This document shows, one piece after another, positions 1-12,410 of a stretch of 64,000 nt of DNA (the first letter of the stretch is position 1; the number at the start of each line of letters is the position of its first letter). The stretch is from Musa acuminata AAA Group (Eukaryota; Streptophyta; Magnoliopsida; Zingiberales; Musaceae): the NCBI RefSeq assembly GCF_036884655.1, contig NC_088327.1, positions 12,141,001-12,205,000 on the forward strand. Direction: 5' to 3'. A program made the position numbers and the translations under genes. The notes below the pieces were generated by a model. It was not told the origin of the DNA. It did not search any database and saw nothing but the letters and a program-made list of their open reading frames with translations.

Positions 1-534
1 ATACCTAGATAGGTGAATGAAGTAAAAGATCCAAGAAAAGATTACTTTTCCTCTCAAGCATCTTCATTTATTGACACCCAAAAAATGAAAGAAAGAGATT
101 ATCTATCAAAAACTTGCACAAACTCTCATTGTCCTCTGAAAACTTGAGCTGGTTCAGACTTACAAATTATATGATGATATAAGTGGTTATATGATACAAA
201 TCTCCTATTTTACTATGGCATGTTACCAAGTTGTAAATACACAACTAGGAAGCTAATAAAAAACATTATATTCGTGACAAACAAATGCAGTTTAAAAATA
301 AAAAAGACAAATTTCAGAACAGGTAACACACATTTGATGACTATAGGAATATATATCTTGTACTGTTTAGTTTCACATACCTCAACTTGTTCAACAATTC
401 ATCATTGTTTCAAACTTTCACATCTTCAAGCTTTTATCCGATACAAAACAGGTTGATGTTCTAAGGCATGACAATATTCTGCAGTTTTCCACTGACTGCA
501 AACACCATAGAGAAAGCATAGTGCCAAAGAATCT
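1..534. other. 3' flank of the PPR gene, no gene seen
   Basis: AT-rich sequence downstream of the PPR stop codon. It probably holds the 3' UTR of that minus-strand gene. The short open frames here have no coding character and I recognise no repeat. Confidence 0.5.
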
Positions 535-3009
535 TTATACAGCAGCTTTGGGTAGTCTTTTTTGCCTCTTTATGAATCCCTCCATCAACGTGATGTATGT
601 CAAACTATTGACAGGTACACCTTTTTCCATCATTTCGTCTAAAACAAGCTTAGCTTCTTTAAACCGCCCACTATTGCAGAGCTCCTTAATGTGCTGTGTG
701 TAGATAGTGTAGCTACTACCTTTTGAATCCTCTTCCCTAAATACATTTGGTGTCATCTCTTGTTCCTTGCCTGTCCCCATTATAGAAGAGACTTCTGATG
801 ATAATGGGAATGTAAATTGTTCTGACAGTATTCCCTTCTCAACCATCTTTGACAGTGTATTCTGTGCTTCTTCTGATCTTCCTGCGTCAGAGAGTGCACA
901 TAGGATCACATTGTAAGAATAAGCATCAGACTGCAGTCCCTTCTCCTCCATGTCAGCAAAAAGTTCCATTGCTGCATCAACATTGCCTTCCTTGCAAAGC
1001 CCTTTAATTAGGGTATTGTATGTAATGACATCAACCTTCTTCCCTTTTGACACCCATGACTCAAAAAATCTGAGAGCCTTCTCCACCTTACCATCATTAC
1101 ACAGCCCATTCATAAGAATGTTACAAGTAATTACGTTCGGCTTGAACGAATTCTTGACCATCTGATTATGAAACTGGAAAGCTTTCTCCAAATCACCCTC
1201 CCTACAAAATCCATTGATGATAGTGTTGTACGTAGTCTCATCTGGCACCAGTCCACTCTCCACCAGCTTATTCAACATCTTAATTGCTTCTTCTATCCTA
1301 CCTGACCTGCACAGTCCACCAATAACCGTGTTATAGGTTGTGACACCCGGCATAATCTTTTTCTCATTCATCTCTTCCAACAGCTTCATTGCCTCATCGA
1401 GTTTCTCATCCTTAAAGTAGGCACTGATCACTGTACCATAGCTAATTTCATCAGGCACAAAACCCCGCGTTGGTGGACTATGGAGCAGTTTGCATGCTTC
1501 GTCAAACCTCTTCTCTTTACATAGATTATGAAGAACAGTGTTGAGAGTAAAAGTATCCATCCTGAGACCTCTCCCCACCATCTCATCCATCAAGTCAAAA
1601 GCTTTCCCCATCTCCGATGCTTTACAGTAACTACTGATCAAGGTATTGTAGGTGATGAGATCCGGTGACAATCCCTCATCCTCCATCTTTCTAAGTGATG
1701 CAACAGCCTCCTCCATCTTCCCTTCCCTGCACAATCCTTTAACCATAATGTTATGTGTGACCAAATTTGGTTTCACACCCTTCTGTTGCATCTCCCCCAG
1801 TACACGATAAGCATCGGATCCACTCCTCCACTGGAAGCACCCGTTGATAAGTGTATTATACGTGATGACATCAGGGGACAAGCAAAGTTTCTCCATCTCA
1901 TCCTTTAGCCTGAAAGCTTCGTCGATCCGGCCATCACGGCACAGCCCAGCAACAAGCATGTTATAGGTCCACAAGTCAGGGAGGAAGTTTGATGCGGTCA
2001 TTAACTCGATTGCCATGGTGGCGTCCTTCAACCATCCAAGGCGGCAGTAGGCAGCAATGAGGGTGTTATAGGTGGACCGATTAGGAGGGACGTCCTTCGC
2101 TTTCATTTCAGCAAGCAGGTCGCGTGCTTCTTTCAGCATGCCCTTCTTGCAATAGCCGTCAAGGATGGTGTTGTAGGTGATAGTATCCGGCGTGCAGCCG
2201 AACCCAGCCATCGTGGGGAAAAGGGCAAGTGCGTCGGTGAATTGGGCACGGGAGCAGAGGCCATGAATAAGGATGTTGAAGGTGTTGACATTGGGGGAGA
2301 CGCCGAGGGCGACCATGTCGTGGAATATAGACAATGGAACGGAGGACGAGATTGTAGGGGAGCGGACAAGGGAGGAGAGGAGAGAGTTGCAGGTAAGCAG
2401 GGAGGGGCGGAGGCGACGGCGGCGCATGACCAGGAAAACCTGGTAGGCGAGATGGTACTGGCGGAGGTGAGCATAGGATGCAACGGCGGTGTCAAGGAGG
2501 GACTTTGACGGCCGCGGGCTGCCGTGGAGGAGGTGGCGGTGAAGGAGGCGGCGGCGGTCGAGGGGGATGAAGGAGAGGAGGAGGGACTTGACATCAGCGA
2601 ACTTCTTGAACCAAAGAAGGGGAGGGAGGAGAGCGAGGAGGGACGGTAGAAACTCCTCGGCGGCGACTGAGGAGTCGCCGGAGGGGGAAGGGAAGCTGCG
2701 TCGGAGGAGGTGGTAGAAGGAGAGGAGCGGGGCGGGTGAGGAGAAGGAGGGGGAGGCAGCGGCAGCGGAGAGTATGGGCGCGGCGAGGGAAGGGGAGAGG
2801 CGGGGGATGAAGGGGGCGAGGGCTTCGTCGAGGGGAGGGCCGGAAGGGCTCTGGGCGGCGAGGAGGATGGAGGAGACGGTCTTGATCAAATCATCGGCCT
2901 GCTGGCCCTCCGGCGGACGCAAATATGGGAGCTTTTCCATCCGTGTGGTTAGGGTTCCAAGAGTCTGCGGCAGCGAAGCCTGGCGTCCGACGGCGGAGGG
3001 AAACCGCAA
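535..3009 (-). CDS. P-class pentatricopeptide repeat protein (At2g16880-like)
   Basis: Single-exon gene of 824 residues. From about residue 190 to the C-terminus it is a run of 35-residue helical pairs with the P-type signature (TYNTLI..YC/LCK.G...EA..L..EM...G..PD), roughly 15 or more motifs, some degenerate near residues 700-750. P-class PPR proteins bind organellar RNA one base per repeat and stabilise or help process transcripts. No E, DYW or SMR domain follows, so an editing role is not indicated. The first 23 residues are rich in R, S and T with no acidic residue, which suits a mitochondrial or plastid presequence. A second Met at residue 24 (base 2940) is an alternative start. The N-terminal 180 residues (P/S/L-rich) are poorly structured. 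The gene is divergent from CYP65 with about 1.5 kb between start codons. Family is certain; the specific orthologue is recalled from the overall pattern only. Confidence 0.93.
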   Translation of the reverse strand: MRFPSAVGRQASLPQTLGTLTTRMEKLPYLRPPEGQQADDLIKTVSSILLAAQSPSGPPLDEALAPFIPRLSPSLAAPILSAAAASPSFSSPAPLLSFYHLLRRSFPSPSGDSSVAAEEFLPSLLALLPPLLWFKKFADVKSLLLSFIPLDRRRLLHRHLLHGSPRPSKSLLDTAVASYAHLRQYHLAYQVFLVMRRRRLRPSLLTCNSLLSSLVRSPTISSSVPLSIFHDMVALGVSPNVNTFNILIHGLCSRAQFTDALALFPTMAGFGCTPDTITYNTILDGYCKKGMLKEARDLLAEMKAKDVPPNRSTYNTLIAAYCRLGWLKDATMAIELMTASNFLPDLWTYNMLVAGLCRDGRIDEAFRLKDEMEKLCLSPDVITYNTLINGCFQWRSGSDAYRVLGEMQQKGVKPNLVTHNIMVKGLCREGKMEEAVASLRKMEDEGLSPDLITYNTLISSYCKASEMGKAFDLMDEMVGRGLRMDTFTLNTVLHNLCKEKRFDEACKLLHSPPTRGFVPDEISYGTVISAYFKDEKLDEAMKLLEEMNEKKIMPGVTTYNTVIGGLCRSGRIEEAIKMLNKLVESGLVPDETTYNTIINGFCREGDLEKAFQFHNQMVKNSFKPNVITCNILMNGLCNDGKVEKALRFFESWVSKGKKVDVITYNTLIKGLCKEGNVDAAMELFADMEEKGLQSDAYSYNVILCALSDAGRSEEAQNTLSKMVEKGILSEQFTFPLSSEVSSIMGTGKEQEMTPNVFREEDSKGSSYTIYTQHIKELCNSGRFKEAKLVLDEMMEKGVPVNSLTYITLMEGFIKRQKRLPKAAV

Positions 3010-4564
3010 GCGGCGGGACGACTGGCGTCAGCTAATCAACTACAGAACGCACAACTTGGAGATCGGACTTATTATTGGGATAAATGGGCCCATTCCGGCC
3101 CAATATAGTGCAGCCCAGTTAACCAAAAACATTTCTTCTTTATACACAATATAACATGGTGCGATGATTGGGTGCACTAAAACCCATCATGCAATATCAC
3201 AAGCATGCACATGAAATTAGTAGTGTAAGAATGCCTATCTTGCTTTTCTTATCTTATGCCTATTGACTTATGTCAAAATTGAAATCAATTATTTGTGTCC
3301 AATAATTCCATTTTGATTTATCTTTTTATATGATGTAAAAGGACTTTATCGTAAAATAAAAAGATGTAAAGGACTAAATGGGCAGGAAAAAATATTATTG
3401 TAAAAATAAAAAGATGTGTGGGGCTAATATGCAAAAAGGTCAATAGGGTGGTCGAGTCCCTAAATAGTAAATAACATGACTCCTCATGGCGGTTTTATGT
3501 ACCGCTGTAGACCGTCTTCGTTCTCCTCTTCCTCGAGCACGCTCTCCGCCGCAGTGCGATCGCCGCTTCCGATCCTCATCGACCGTCGACGCCGACGAAT
3601 ACCCCACGCCTCCGGCGCCCCCACAAGGACGTCCGCCTCAGTCACCGCCATCGCGCCTCCTTTAGGTTTTCGCTCCCCATCCTCTCCTTAGGGTTTCTTT
3701 CGCATGTGGTGGATGGTGATTGATTCGGAGCTCCCTAAGGCAAAAATTGACTTAGTTACTCCTTTTATGTTGTAATCCTGAGTGCACATCAACATTTAAC
3801 GGGGATCCTTTTTCTCTTTTTTTGCTTGTTTATGTAGCTAGGGTTCAATGATGTATTCCTGTGCGAAGGTTTTACTTGTTTCAATAATTGATGCACTTGA
3901 TGCTCAATTTTCTCTTTTTTTTTTGTTCCCCTGATGACTGTTTTCTTTTGTATTTATAATAATTCTTTTGGATGCTGCAGTAATCTTGTTAAATTTTATG
4001 AAATTTGTTTGGTTAGTTCTATGATTTGCTTTTCAAAGAGCAACATTACATTCCTTGATTTTTTGTGAATTGTCACCGTATTGCTAGTTTATGATGTTCT
4101 GAACTATGTTGTGCCTGTACACTTTTATCATTAGATTGATTTACTTTGTTGATTTGCTTCTGATCTGCTTTGGGGCTGTGATAAATGACAGACTTGTGGA
4201 TTAAGATAATTGTTTGATTCCTGTGCATGAAAGATAAAGTAGAAGGGCACTGAGATTGCTGATGCTAGTCCAATATATGCAATAGTATATACCGTAGTAT
4301 TTTTTTGGCAGCCTCTACAGCCCCACGGATTATTACCATCATTATAATCTTTGTTTCATGATCATTAGTAAAAGATTATTCAAAAATCTGATTTGGTATC
4401 TTAAATTAGAAAAGGTTATAGTTAACTTCCGATGCTTGTTCATGGATTTTCCTTCCAACAATGGTGGTGATAACATTTGAGTATGGGAATATGGCTTTTC
4501 CAATGTGTGGTTCATTCTCATCCTAATTTCTTGTCTGTTTGTGGGTATCAATAGCTAAGACAAG
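3010..4564. promoter_or_regulatory. Divergent spacer PPR/CYP65 and CYP65 5' leader with intron
   Basis: The PPR and CYP65 start codons face away from each other here. Bases about 3060-3470 are the AT-rich shared upstream region. About 3490-3690 is C/T-rich and looks like a transcribed 5' leader. It is followed by T-rich intron-like sequence ending in an acceptor (caatag) near 4553, about 12 bases before the CYP65 ATG. The leader donor site could not be placed with certainty. Confidence 0.45.
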
Positions 4565-7500
4565 ATGGGGAAGAAGCAACACAGCAAAGATCGGATGTTT
4601 ATTACAAAGACTGAGTGGGCTACTGAGTGGGGTGGTGCCAAGCCCAAAGACAATTCTACGCCCTTCAAGCGATTACCCTTCTACTGCTGCTCGTAAGCCC
4701 CAACGCTGAAGTTTTCATTTTCTCTATCCAATTATTGAGGGCAAACTTTGTTTTTCTAGTTGGGATTTTCTTACGTTACAGTTAATGTGCTTATGTTCAT
4801 GTATAGGCTTACTTTCACACCATTTGAGGACCCAGTTTGCACGGCCGATGGGAGCGTGTTCGACATAATGTTAGTCATTTCCTTTCAAAATCATAATTTT
4901 TGACTGTATGTGCTGTTGATGTTTTAAAGGAAAAAAGAGGTAAGTTTATTTTATGTTGGATACAGGAATATAGTCTCTTATATTACAAAATATGGCAAGC
5001 ATCCTGTTACTGGAGCTCCTCTCAAAGAAGAAGATCTTGTTCCTCTTACTTTCCACAAGAATTCTGATGGTAGGTTCTGGCATGATTATTTCTTTAAGTT
5101 TCTTTGTCACTTTAGTGCAAGCTTTGAGGTTTGAACTGTCATAATATTTTCTGTATAGCTAGGGTGTATTTCATTCAATGACACACATGAAAATACGTAA
5201 AAATATGGTTATAAGATCTGATGAACTCGGATGATAGTAATCATGTTCAGACCATAGCCTCTAAAAGGGTTTAGAAAAATAAACTAGCTACATCTGAAAA
5301 CATGAGAATCTGTTTTCTTATGGTTCCTCGGAGAATCCATGTTTAGGTAATATATAATATGCTTCAATACAAATGGAACTTATGTTAGAGTAGAGTTTTG
5401 AGATGATGAACAAAGAAGAAAGATGGGGAATATCAGTTCCACAGAAACAATTTCATCCTAACATCAACAAGGTCATGTTTTTTATAGTATTTATAGTTCA
5501 ACTCTGATGCAATTTCCAAACTTGTGTCACGGAAATCTAATTTCTTTGCATCTTCAGAATTGAGAGACTGTTGCTTTTATGTTGTACCCAAGGTTCATAA
5601 TTTCGTAACGTATCGGAGTATCGAGTTCAGCTTGGTATGGTACAGTATGAGTATATCGAGCAGTACGCTCTAGTGTATCGCTCGGTATATATATATGTAT
5701 ATATGTATGTATATATATATGTATATATATATATGTATGTATATATATATGTATATATATGTATGTATATATATATGTATATATATATGTATGTATATAT
5801 ATATGTATATATATATGTATGTATATATATATGTATATATATATATATAATAAAAGTTAAAAAATTCAAAAAGGGGCAACGTCGTGTTGTTTCTTCTCCC
5901 TGTGTGGGAAGAAGAAAACCTCGAAGCCTCAGGCGATGTCGCCAAGGTTTCTTCTCCCCATGCCGAGGCTTCTTCTCCTCGTGTGAATTAGGAGAAGTTG
6001 CCGACGATACCGAGGTCTCCCCGCGAAGTCTCGATGATGTCGCCGAGGTTTCTTCTCTCCATGTCGAGGCTTCTTCTCCACGCGCGGATTAGGAGAAGTC
6101 GCCGACGACGCCGAGGCCTTGTCGCCTCTGACGAGAAGGAGGCGACATCTCATCTGCAGCATCCGGCAAGGGAGGGCAACGACGGATCGGGATCGTCGAG
6201 GGAGAGCGGCGTCGGATCTCTAGGTTCTCCCTTTTCTTCTCCCTCTTCTTCTTTCTCCCTCGGCTAATACCGCCCGATAGAGGGTGGCAACGGTCGAAAT
6301 CAACCGTCACCGCCCGATAGAGGGTGGCGACGGTCGAAATCAACCGTCACCGACCGATTTCGGGTGGTAACGAGGCAAAAACAGCCCCAGTCGACGATTC
6401 TGCCCTGGTAGCGGGCGGTCCGCGTAGCAGTCTATTGGCAAATTGGTACGTACCGCCCGGTACGGGCGGTATCATTCAAAATTAAGAACCTTGGTTGTAC
6501 CATGACAAAAGAGTCAAGGCTCTATTACCTAAGCCTTCTATGCCTAAAACGCAATTCACAAACTATGCTGAGTTATCATTGTTGCTTTCAGATTTTATGC
6601 CATACTTCTAAAATATCTGTTCCAGGGATCTGCTACTCATTTCTGTTGATGCAGGGGAATACCATTGTCCAGTTTTGAACAAAGTTTTTACAGAATTTAC
6701 ACATATAGTTGCTGTAAAAACTACAGGAAATGTTTTCTGTTATGAGGTGTGCCATTTTATGTATCCTATCTGTCAATTTTTCTTGTATGAATTTGGATTA
6801 CAGAGCTGAATTTCTCTTCTTGGCTGTCCAAGTAGGCAATAAAAGAACTGAACCTCAAAACAAAAAATTGGAAAGAGTTGATCACAGATGAGCCTTTCAC
6901 TAAGGATGATTTGATAACAATCCAGGTACCCCATTGAAAGGAAGTTTTTTTTTTCCATTCTTGGTACCAATGTAACAGCTGATCAACTGATACTGTTTTG
7001 TTGTGTCATTTTAGAATCCTAACACACTTGACAGCAAGGTTCTTTCAGATTTTGATCATGTTAAGAATAGTCTGAAAGTTGATGATGAAGGTAAGAATCT
7101 TAGTTGTTGTTATTCCCATGAAATGGGTCTCCCATACCATTGTCAAATAGAGGAGTTAAGTTTGTCTTACTTGGTTTTGTAGATTTAAGGAGAATGAAAG
7201 AAGATCCAACCTATAATATCAATCTATCTGGTGATGTTAAACAAATGCTGCGAGAGCTTGGGACGGAAAAGGGGAAGATAGCTGCACTGCATGGCGGAGG
7301 TGGCGAAAAAGCAAGAAAAGAAAGAGCAGCTGCACTTGCTGCTATTTTAGATTCTAGATCACGTATCAAAGAGGACTCAAATTCGGGTGCGAATGGAGAT
7401 TCCAATTCCATTCAGGCTTTCAGTATTGTAGATGCTGCATCTGCTTCAGTTCATGGAAGAAGTGCAGCTGCAGCAAAAGCAGCTTCTACTGATAAGACAG

Positions 7501-9995
7501 CTGCTCGGATTGCTTTGCACATGGCGGGTGAACGAAAACCTGTTAACGCAAAACTTGTATGCCCATTTCCATTTTCCCATGTTCTATGCAATAATTTGCC
7601 CATATATCCTACGTAATCTTGTGACCTGCTTTCTCTTGTTTTGATGCTGCTGTCACATTATATATATTGTCATCTCATGAGTTGTTGGATATTTCAGGTC
7701 AAAAGCCGTTTTACTACTGGTGCTGCTTCACGTTCATTCACATCTACTGCTTATGACCCAGTTACTAGAAATGAATTTGAATATGTTAAAGTTGAAAAGA
7801 ACCCAAAGAAAAAAGGATACCTTCAGTTGCATACGACCCATGGAGACTTAAATTTAGAGTTACATTGTGATATAACTCCCAGGTCATGTGAAAACTTTAT
7901 CACGCTTTGTGAAAATGGTTATTACAATGGTGTTCCTTTCCATCGCAACATTAGGTACGTACACTGATGAGTATATTTCCATTTCTTTTTTTTTGTTGCC
8001 AAAAATGGATTAAGAAGACTTATAAATATGTCATGTAGGAATTTCATGATTCAAGGTGGTGATCCCACAGGCACTGGAAAGGGAGGACAGTCTATATGGG
8101 GTAAGCCTTTCAACGATGAGCTAAATTCAAAATTACTACACTCAGGAAGGGGTGTTGTCAGCATGGCCAACAGTGGTCCCCATACAAATGGTTCCCAGTT
8201 CTTCATTCTTTACAAGTCAGCCAACCATCTGAACTTTAAGCACACAGTGTTTGGTTCTGTTGTTGGAGGATTGAGTACCCTTGCAGCAATGGAGAAGGTT
8301 CCTGTTGATGATGATGATCGGCCTCTGGTGAGTAATTTTCTTTTTCTATCTTTGTGCTGGTGGTTTATCAGATTAACATTAACCATCATGTCAATGTCAG
8401 TTGGATATAGTTTTTTCAACGAAATATTTAATCATCAGTTCTCTGAAGTCAGAAAGATTAAACAGAATATAGACATTTCGTAGTTTCTTATGTATTTAAA
8501 GATCTATACAAGGATATGATGTCTATCATAGATTTCGTTGTTTTGCTGCCAAGAAACTTTGCCAATTTGGAAAAGCTATAGATGTTTAAATAATTATTAG
8601 TTTTTGTACTGGATGATATAATCTGGAGATTGTTAGACCCAGAAGACCCTCCGAAAGCATTAAATCCAGATTTGATTGAATCTCTGATACTAGTTAGTTT
8701 TATTTTTGTTACAATCTTATCAAAATCTGCTGTGATTTATTAGTTTTCTTTAGTTTATGTCTTGTTTGGATTACTTTAGATTAGTTGTATCAGCTGAAGC
8801 CTTACTATTTTAAGTCCTCATATGGTTAGATTTAAACTTTTAGCTGTAAAGTTGGCTGATTAGTTGGGAAACCTTTTATGAAAATTCTTTCCTTATCAAG
8901 AGTCGATATAGCTTGGAACTCTTGACTATATATTGTATTAAATAGCAGGACTCCTCTATATATAGGAGGTGGAAAAGTTTGTGACCCATTTTCTGATGAC
9001 ATTGGGACCATTTACATCTTTTCACCCATCTGAACCGTTGTTTCTTTTCCAGAACCCTCTCCTTTCTTCCTCTGTCACTGCTATTTCTCTTTCCTGCATC
9101 CATTACAAGCTCTGTTCTGGATTATCTCGTCAATCCATTGAATTGTCTATGTTCAAGCATCCAACCGTAAAAAGAGTTCAATAGAGCTTTGCCTTCTTGA
9201 GGGAGAGGCATCTGTTATTTCATTGCTGACATGAGGTGAATACATATCTGCTGTTTATTCGATCTACATCAGAACTGTTTCTAAACTAGCATATTACAAT
9301 TTTCATATTATCATGCAAACAAAAGCCCCGAGGAAGCTGTTTACTGCACGATCTGCAGTTAGCAATTTAATTTTTTGACCAGATTTTTTATGCATTTGTG
9401 CGAGTCATTTGAGCTATATGTGAAACAAATTACTCTAATGGCTCTTTTTGCTTTTCTTATTGTATCGAATTCTGTGATTAGACAAATGATTGTAACAAAA
9501 ATAATCTTTGGTTTTGTTTTCTTAGATCAACATTGTATTTGTTTCATTAATTATTCTGCCTTTTTCTTTTCCAGGAGGAGATAAAGATAACAAGTGTCAC
9601 CATTTTTGTAAATCCTTACTCAGAGCCAGATGAGGAGGAAGAGAAGCAACAAGAAGAAAAGAAAGCTGCTGATGATGATCATGTAAGTTCTGCTTGATAT
9701 GTGTGTTTGTATTAATAATTCTTTTCTTTATGCAAACTGCATTGTGCTTTAAGATGATGCTGCATCTTGCTACTTGAAAATTTTCCAGGATAAGGTGGGC
9801 TCGTGGTACAGTAATCCAGGCACAGGAGTTACCGGTTCTGCTGGTGCCAGTGGTGGTATTGGCAAATACCTTAAACCAAGGACTTCCGCAGCCACTGATT
9901 CTGCAGGCAGAAAAGGTGCGGAATCAAACGATTTTACCAAGAAGAGAAAAGTGGATGTCTCAAGTGTAGAGTTTAAGAACTTCTCTAACTGGTAA
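4565..9995 (+). CDS. CYP65: U-box peptidyl-prolyl isomerase CYP65 / PUB49 (PPIL2 homologue)
   Basis: Eleven coding exons: 4565-4692, 4807-4869, 4966-5069, 6655-6746, 6836-6925, 7015-7090, 7183-7556, 7698-7954, 8039-8327, 9575-9682 and 9789-9995. All have GT-AG borders, giving 595 residues, the usual length of the plant family. The N-terminus (MGKKQHSKD) and the U-box (about residues 40-110, with FTPFEDPVC) lead to a middle linker. A cyclophilin domain follows at about 350-505, with [19 protein letters not shown] and the active-site stretch [11 protein letters not shown]. The C-terminus is charged and ends [11 protein letters not shown]. The protein should be nuclear, linked to spliceosomes, with ubiquitin-ligase (E2-binding) and possible prolyl-isomerase activity. 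The animal orthologue PPIL2 has Tyr at the usual catalytic Trp; here the corresponding segment reads [13 protein letters not shown], so full isomerase activity is uncertain. Intron 3 carries a 905-bp hAT-like insertion. Confidence 0.96.
5685..5849. repeat. TATATATG/TATG microsatellite
   Basis: About 165 bp of alternating TA interrupted by regular TATG units. It lies inside the hAT-like element and probably evolved after insertion or is variable among copies. Long Tyr/Ile-rich open frames across it on both strands are artefacts. Confidence 0.95.
6269..6370. repeat. 40-bp tandem repeat inside the hAT-like element
   Basis: The word accgcccgatagagggtgg recurs at 6269 and 6309. A weaker third copy at 6349 begins accgaccgatttcgggtgg. 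The period is 40 bp and the first two copies are almost identical. Confidence 0.88.
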
Positions 9996-10538
9996 GATTC
10001 ATGTATTAGATTGAGAAAAGAGCTCCTGCTGCTGTGGTGATATACCAGTCAACTTAGGCATCAGAATCACTGTCTGCCTGTTGTCATGTATGTATTATTT
10101 ACGTGCATAAGCTGAATCAAAGCGAGCTTATGAGATGATGCCGTTCATTACTTCTCTCAAGGATGCCTGACCGAGTGGATGCATGACTCATTTTAACAGC
10201 TCATGATGCTAAAGGAAGTCTGTTCAAACGCAACATGCTGCAAAATATTGATCGGTGAAGGTAACAGCTATCAGCTTGTATATCTCAGTTGCAGAATCGA
10301 AATGTGTCGGCTTTGAAGGTTATTTTGGGATCTTTAGCGGGTACAATTTTCAAACTTGTAGTGATGTAACAATTTGAAGCTGGAAGGGTATGCTCGATCA
10401 GCGGTCTGCAGTTTGTTTAAAGTTGTTGATTGATCGAAGTACTTATTTAGGCCAATGGGTGTATTATCCAAGCTTAGCACCAATTGTATCTTCACACTCT
10501 GTAGTCTGTCTCCTTACTTCATTAGCAAGTTGAAAAAT

Positions 10539-10696
10539 GTTTTCTTAATGCCTCTCTCAAATTAATCTTTGTTGATTCATCTCTTTATGGTCATTCTGAA
10601 ATATTTTATGATGGCAAGTTTTCTTGATGCCTCTCTCAAAGTAATCTTTGTTGATTCATCTCTTTACGGTCATTCTGAAATATTTTATGCTGGCAA
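10539..10696. repeat. 79-bp tandem duplication downstream of CYP65
   Basis: Two head-to-tail copies, about 10539-10617 and 10618-10696, each running from gttttctt(a/g)atgcctctctc to ttttatg(a/c)tggc. Only a handful of substitutions separate them, so the duplication is recent. It falls about 540 bp after the CYP65 stop, in or near the transcript end. Confidence 0.92.
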
Positions 10697-12047
10697 ATTT
10701 TGCTGCCGTGAAATGTGAAGCATGATGAGTGAAACTACTTTGGATTGATGCGTCGAAGCCAAAGCAATCCAGTCCAGTCTCGTGATCAATGTGATCTTTC
10801 TTTCCGCAGTGGAGCTTAGTTCTCCATCCAGTTTCTATCCATGTTTCTATCAGCTCATTTGTCTCTTCGCACAATGGGGAAGACAAAAGGAGAAAGAGAG
10901 AAGTGCACCTGAAGATGGTGGTGTTCCATTGTGTGGTTAGAACAGAGAAGACAACGACAAAGCCGTCTCGGTTTCTTGTATTCCTTCCAAACAAATGATG
11001 GCGCTCATGTTCTTTGGCTTGGATTCAAAGAAAAGCTTCCACAAACACAGTGGAGGACGCTTCCATGCGTCCATCACCCAACCCTCATGTCAGGCAAAAG
11101 ACAAGAAGTGACATCCTTGGGAGTAAGAAGAGTTGGATTTCTTTTGGTCACATTGGCTGATAAAAATCTTAAATTTGATGACAGATTCATCTGAATTTTT
11201 TTTTGTTGTTTGTTTTAATCGATCTTGATTGGTTTGATTCAAATTCAAATAAGAAAAATAATTGTAGCACCAATTGTTTTTTTTTTTTTTGGGTCTTTTA
11301 ATTTCTTCTTTCAAATATTGTGCACAGAAAAGAAATCATTACAAGAACTTGGCAAACGCACCTACAACAAGCTGTCCCGAGAAGGTGGTCGTGTAGGGTA
11401 GGTGTTCAAGAGCCATTGCTTTAGTGAGACACACAGCTTTAAGCCTTTACCTTGAAACGGAGACACAAAGGGAAGCAGCTGCAGACAGCACCAAAACCAA
11501 GCGAGCTGGTGAATATGATGATTGGTCGGCCCTCCTTGAGGCATGCGATTGCATAGCCATCATTCCTACCTAAATGGCCCATTTTTGAGCCAAATGGAAT
11601 GTCTTCCTTGCACACCAATGGAAGACGGAGGGAGAGGGAGAGGGGGAGAGGGGAGAGGGGAGGGGTCGTCGGCCTCTGCACCCATTCAAACCACATCCAG
11701 CCTTAAAGTAATCTTTGTATCATGGGAAAAGCCAGCAAAAGAGTGGCGGAGGAGCGTGGGCATGGCGGATCCAGGGATTAGACGCAAAAGAATGTCTCGG
11801 GAGCTGCTGCTGCTGCTGCTGGGTGGTGGGCTTGTTGTTGTTGATGATGATGATGCCCCCCATGCACGCGCTCCACCTACCTTTCTCTCTCTCTCTCTCT
11901 CTGCTACTACCTGTTGCACGCCTAACACTTCCATCGCCTGCTTTCTCTGCTCTCGCTCTTCTTCCTCCTCCTCGGGCTTTTTCGTGTTCAGATGCTGTTC
12001 CACAAATATTTTCTTTGGAGCTTTGTATGTATCAGCTTTTCTTCGAT

Positions 12048-12095
12048 CATATATATACATATATATATACATATATATATATACATATATATATT
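12048..12095. repeat. AT/ATAC microsatellite
   Basis: TA-alternating tract with periodic TACA units, upstream of SHR. Confidence 0.9.
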
Positions 12096-12406
12096 ACAGG
12101 GAAAGAAGTGAGAGGAAAGTAAGCAAAAGTAACAGCAGAAGCCGAGAAAGAAATGGACTCCACCATACTCCCCCACCATGCATCGATTGCACCAAAAGGA
12201 GCATCAAAAGAAAGGCGACCCTCTTCTCCTTTCCCCATCCTCGCTCCTATGCCTCGTTAAAAAGCATGCGCTCCTCCACCCACTCACCAAAGTTAACACT
12301 TCACACCACTCCCGGATCCTCTTCCTCCTCTTCATTCTCTCTCCCATCTTCTTTTAAGCCCTACTTCACCAAAGTTGTCTTCTTCTTCTTCCTCTTCTTC
12401 TTCTGT

Positions 12407-12410
<4 letters not shown>

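Larger units (their letters stand above)
5589..6493. mobile_element. Non-autonomous hAT-like element in CYP65 intron 3
   Basis: The ends are imperfect terminal inverted repeats: 5' caaggttcataatttcg and 3' caaaattaagaaccttg, which pair with two mismatches. The element is bracketed by a perfect 8-bp direct repeat gttgtacc (5581-5588 and 6494-6501). An 8-bp target duplication and ends starting CA are typical of hAT transposons. At 905 bp with no transposase-like frame it is a deletion derivative or large MITE. Inside are an AT/ATGT microsatellite (about 5685-5849), a diverged 101-bp direct duplication (copies start 5938 and 6039), and a 40-bp repeat in two copies plus a partial third (starts 6269, 6309, 6349). 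The subterminal regions are rich in ggtac/taccg words. Confidence 0.82.

Noticed and set aside
5627..5945. Tyr/Ile-rich frames on both strands
   Set aside because: Translations of a TATG microsatellite inside a transposable element.
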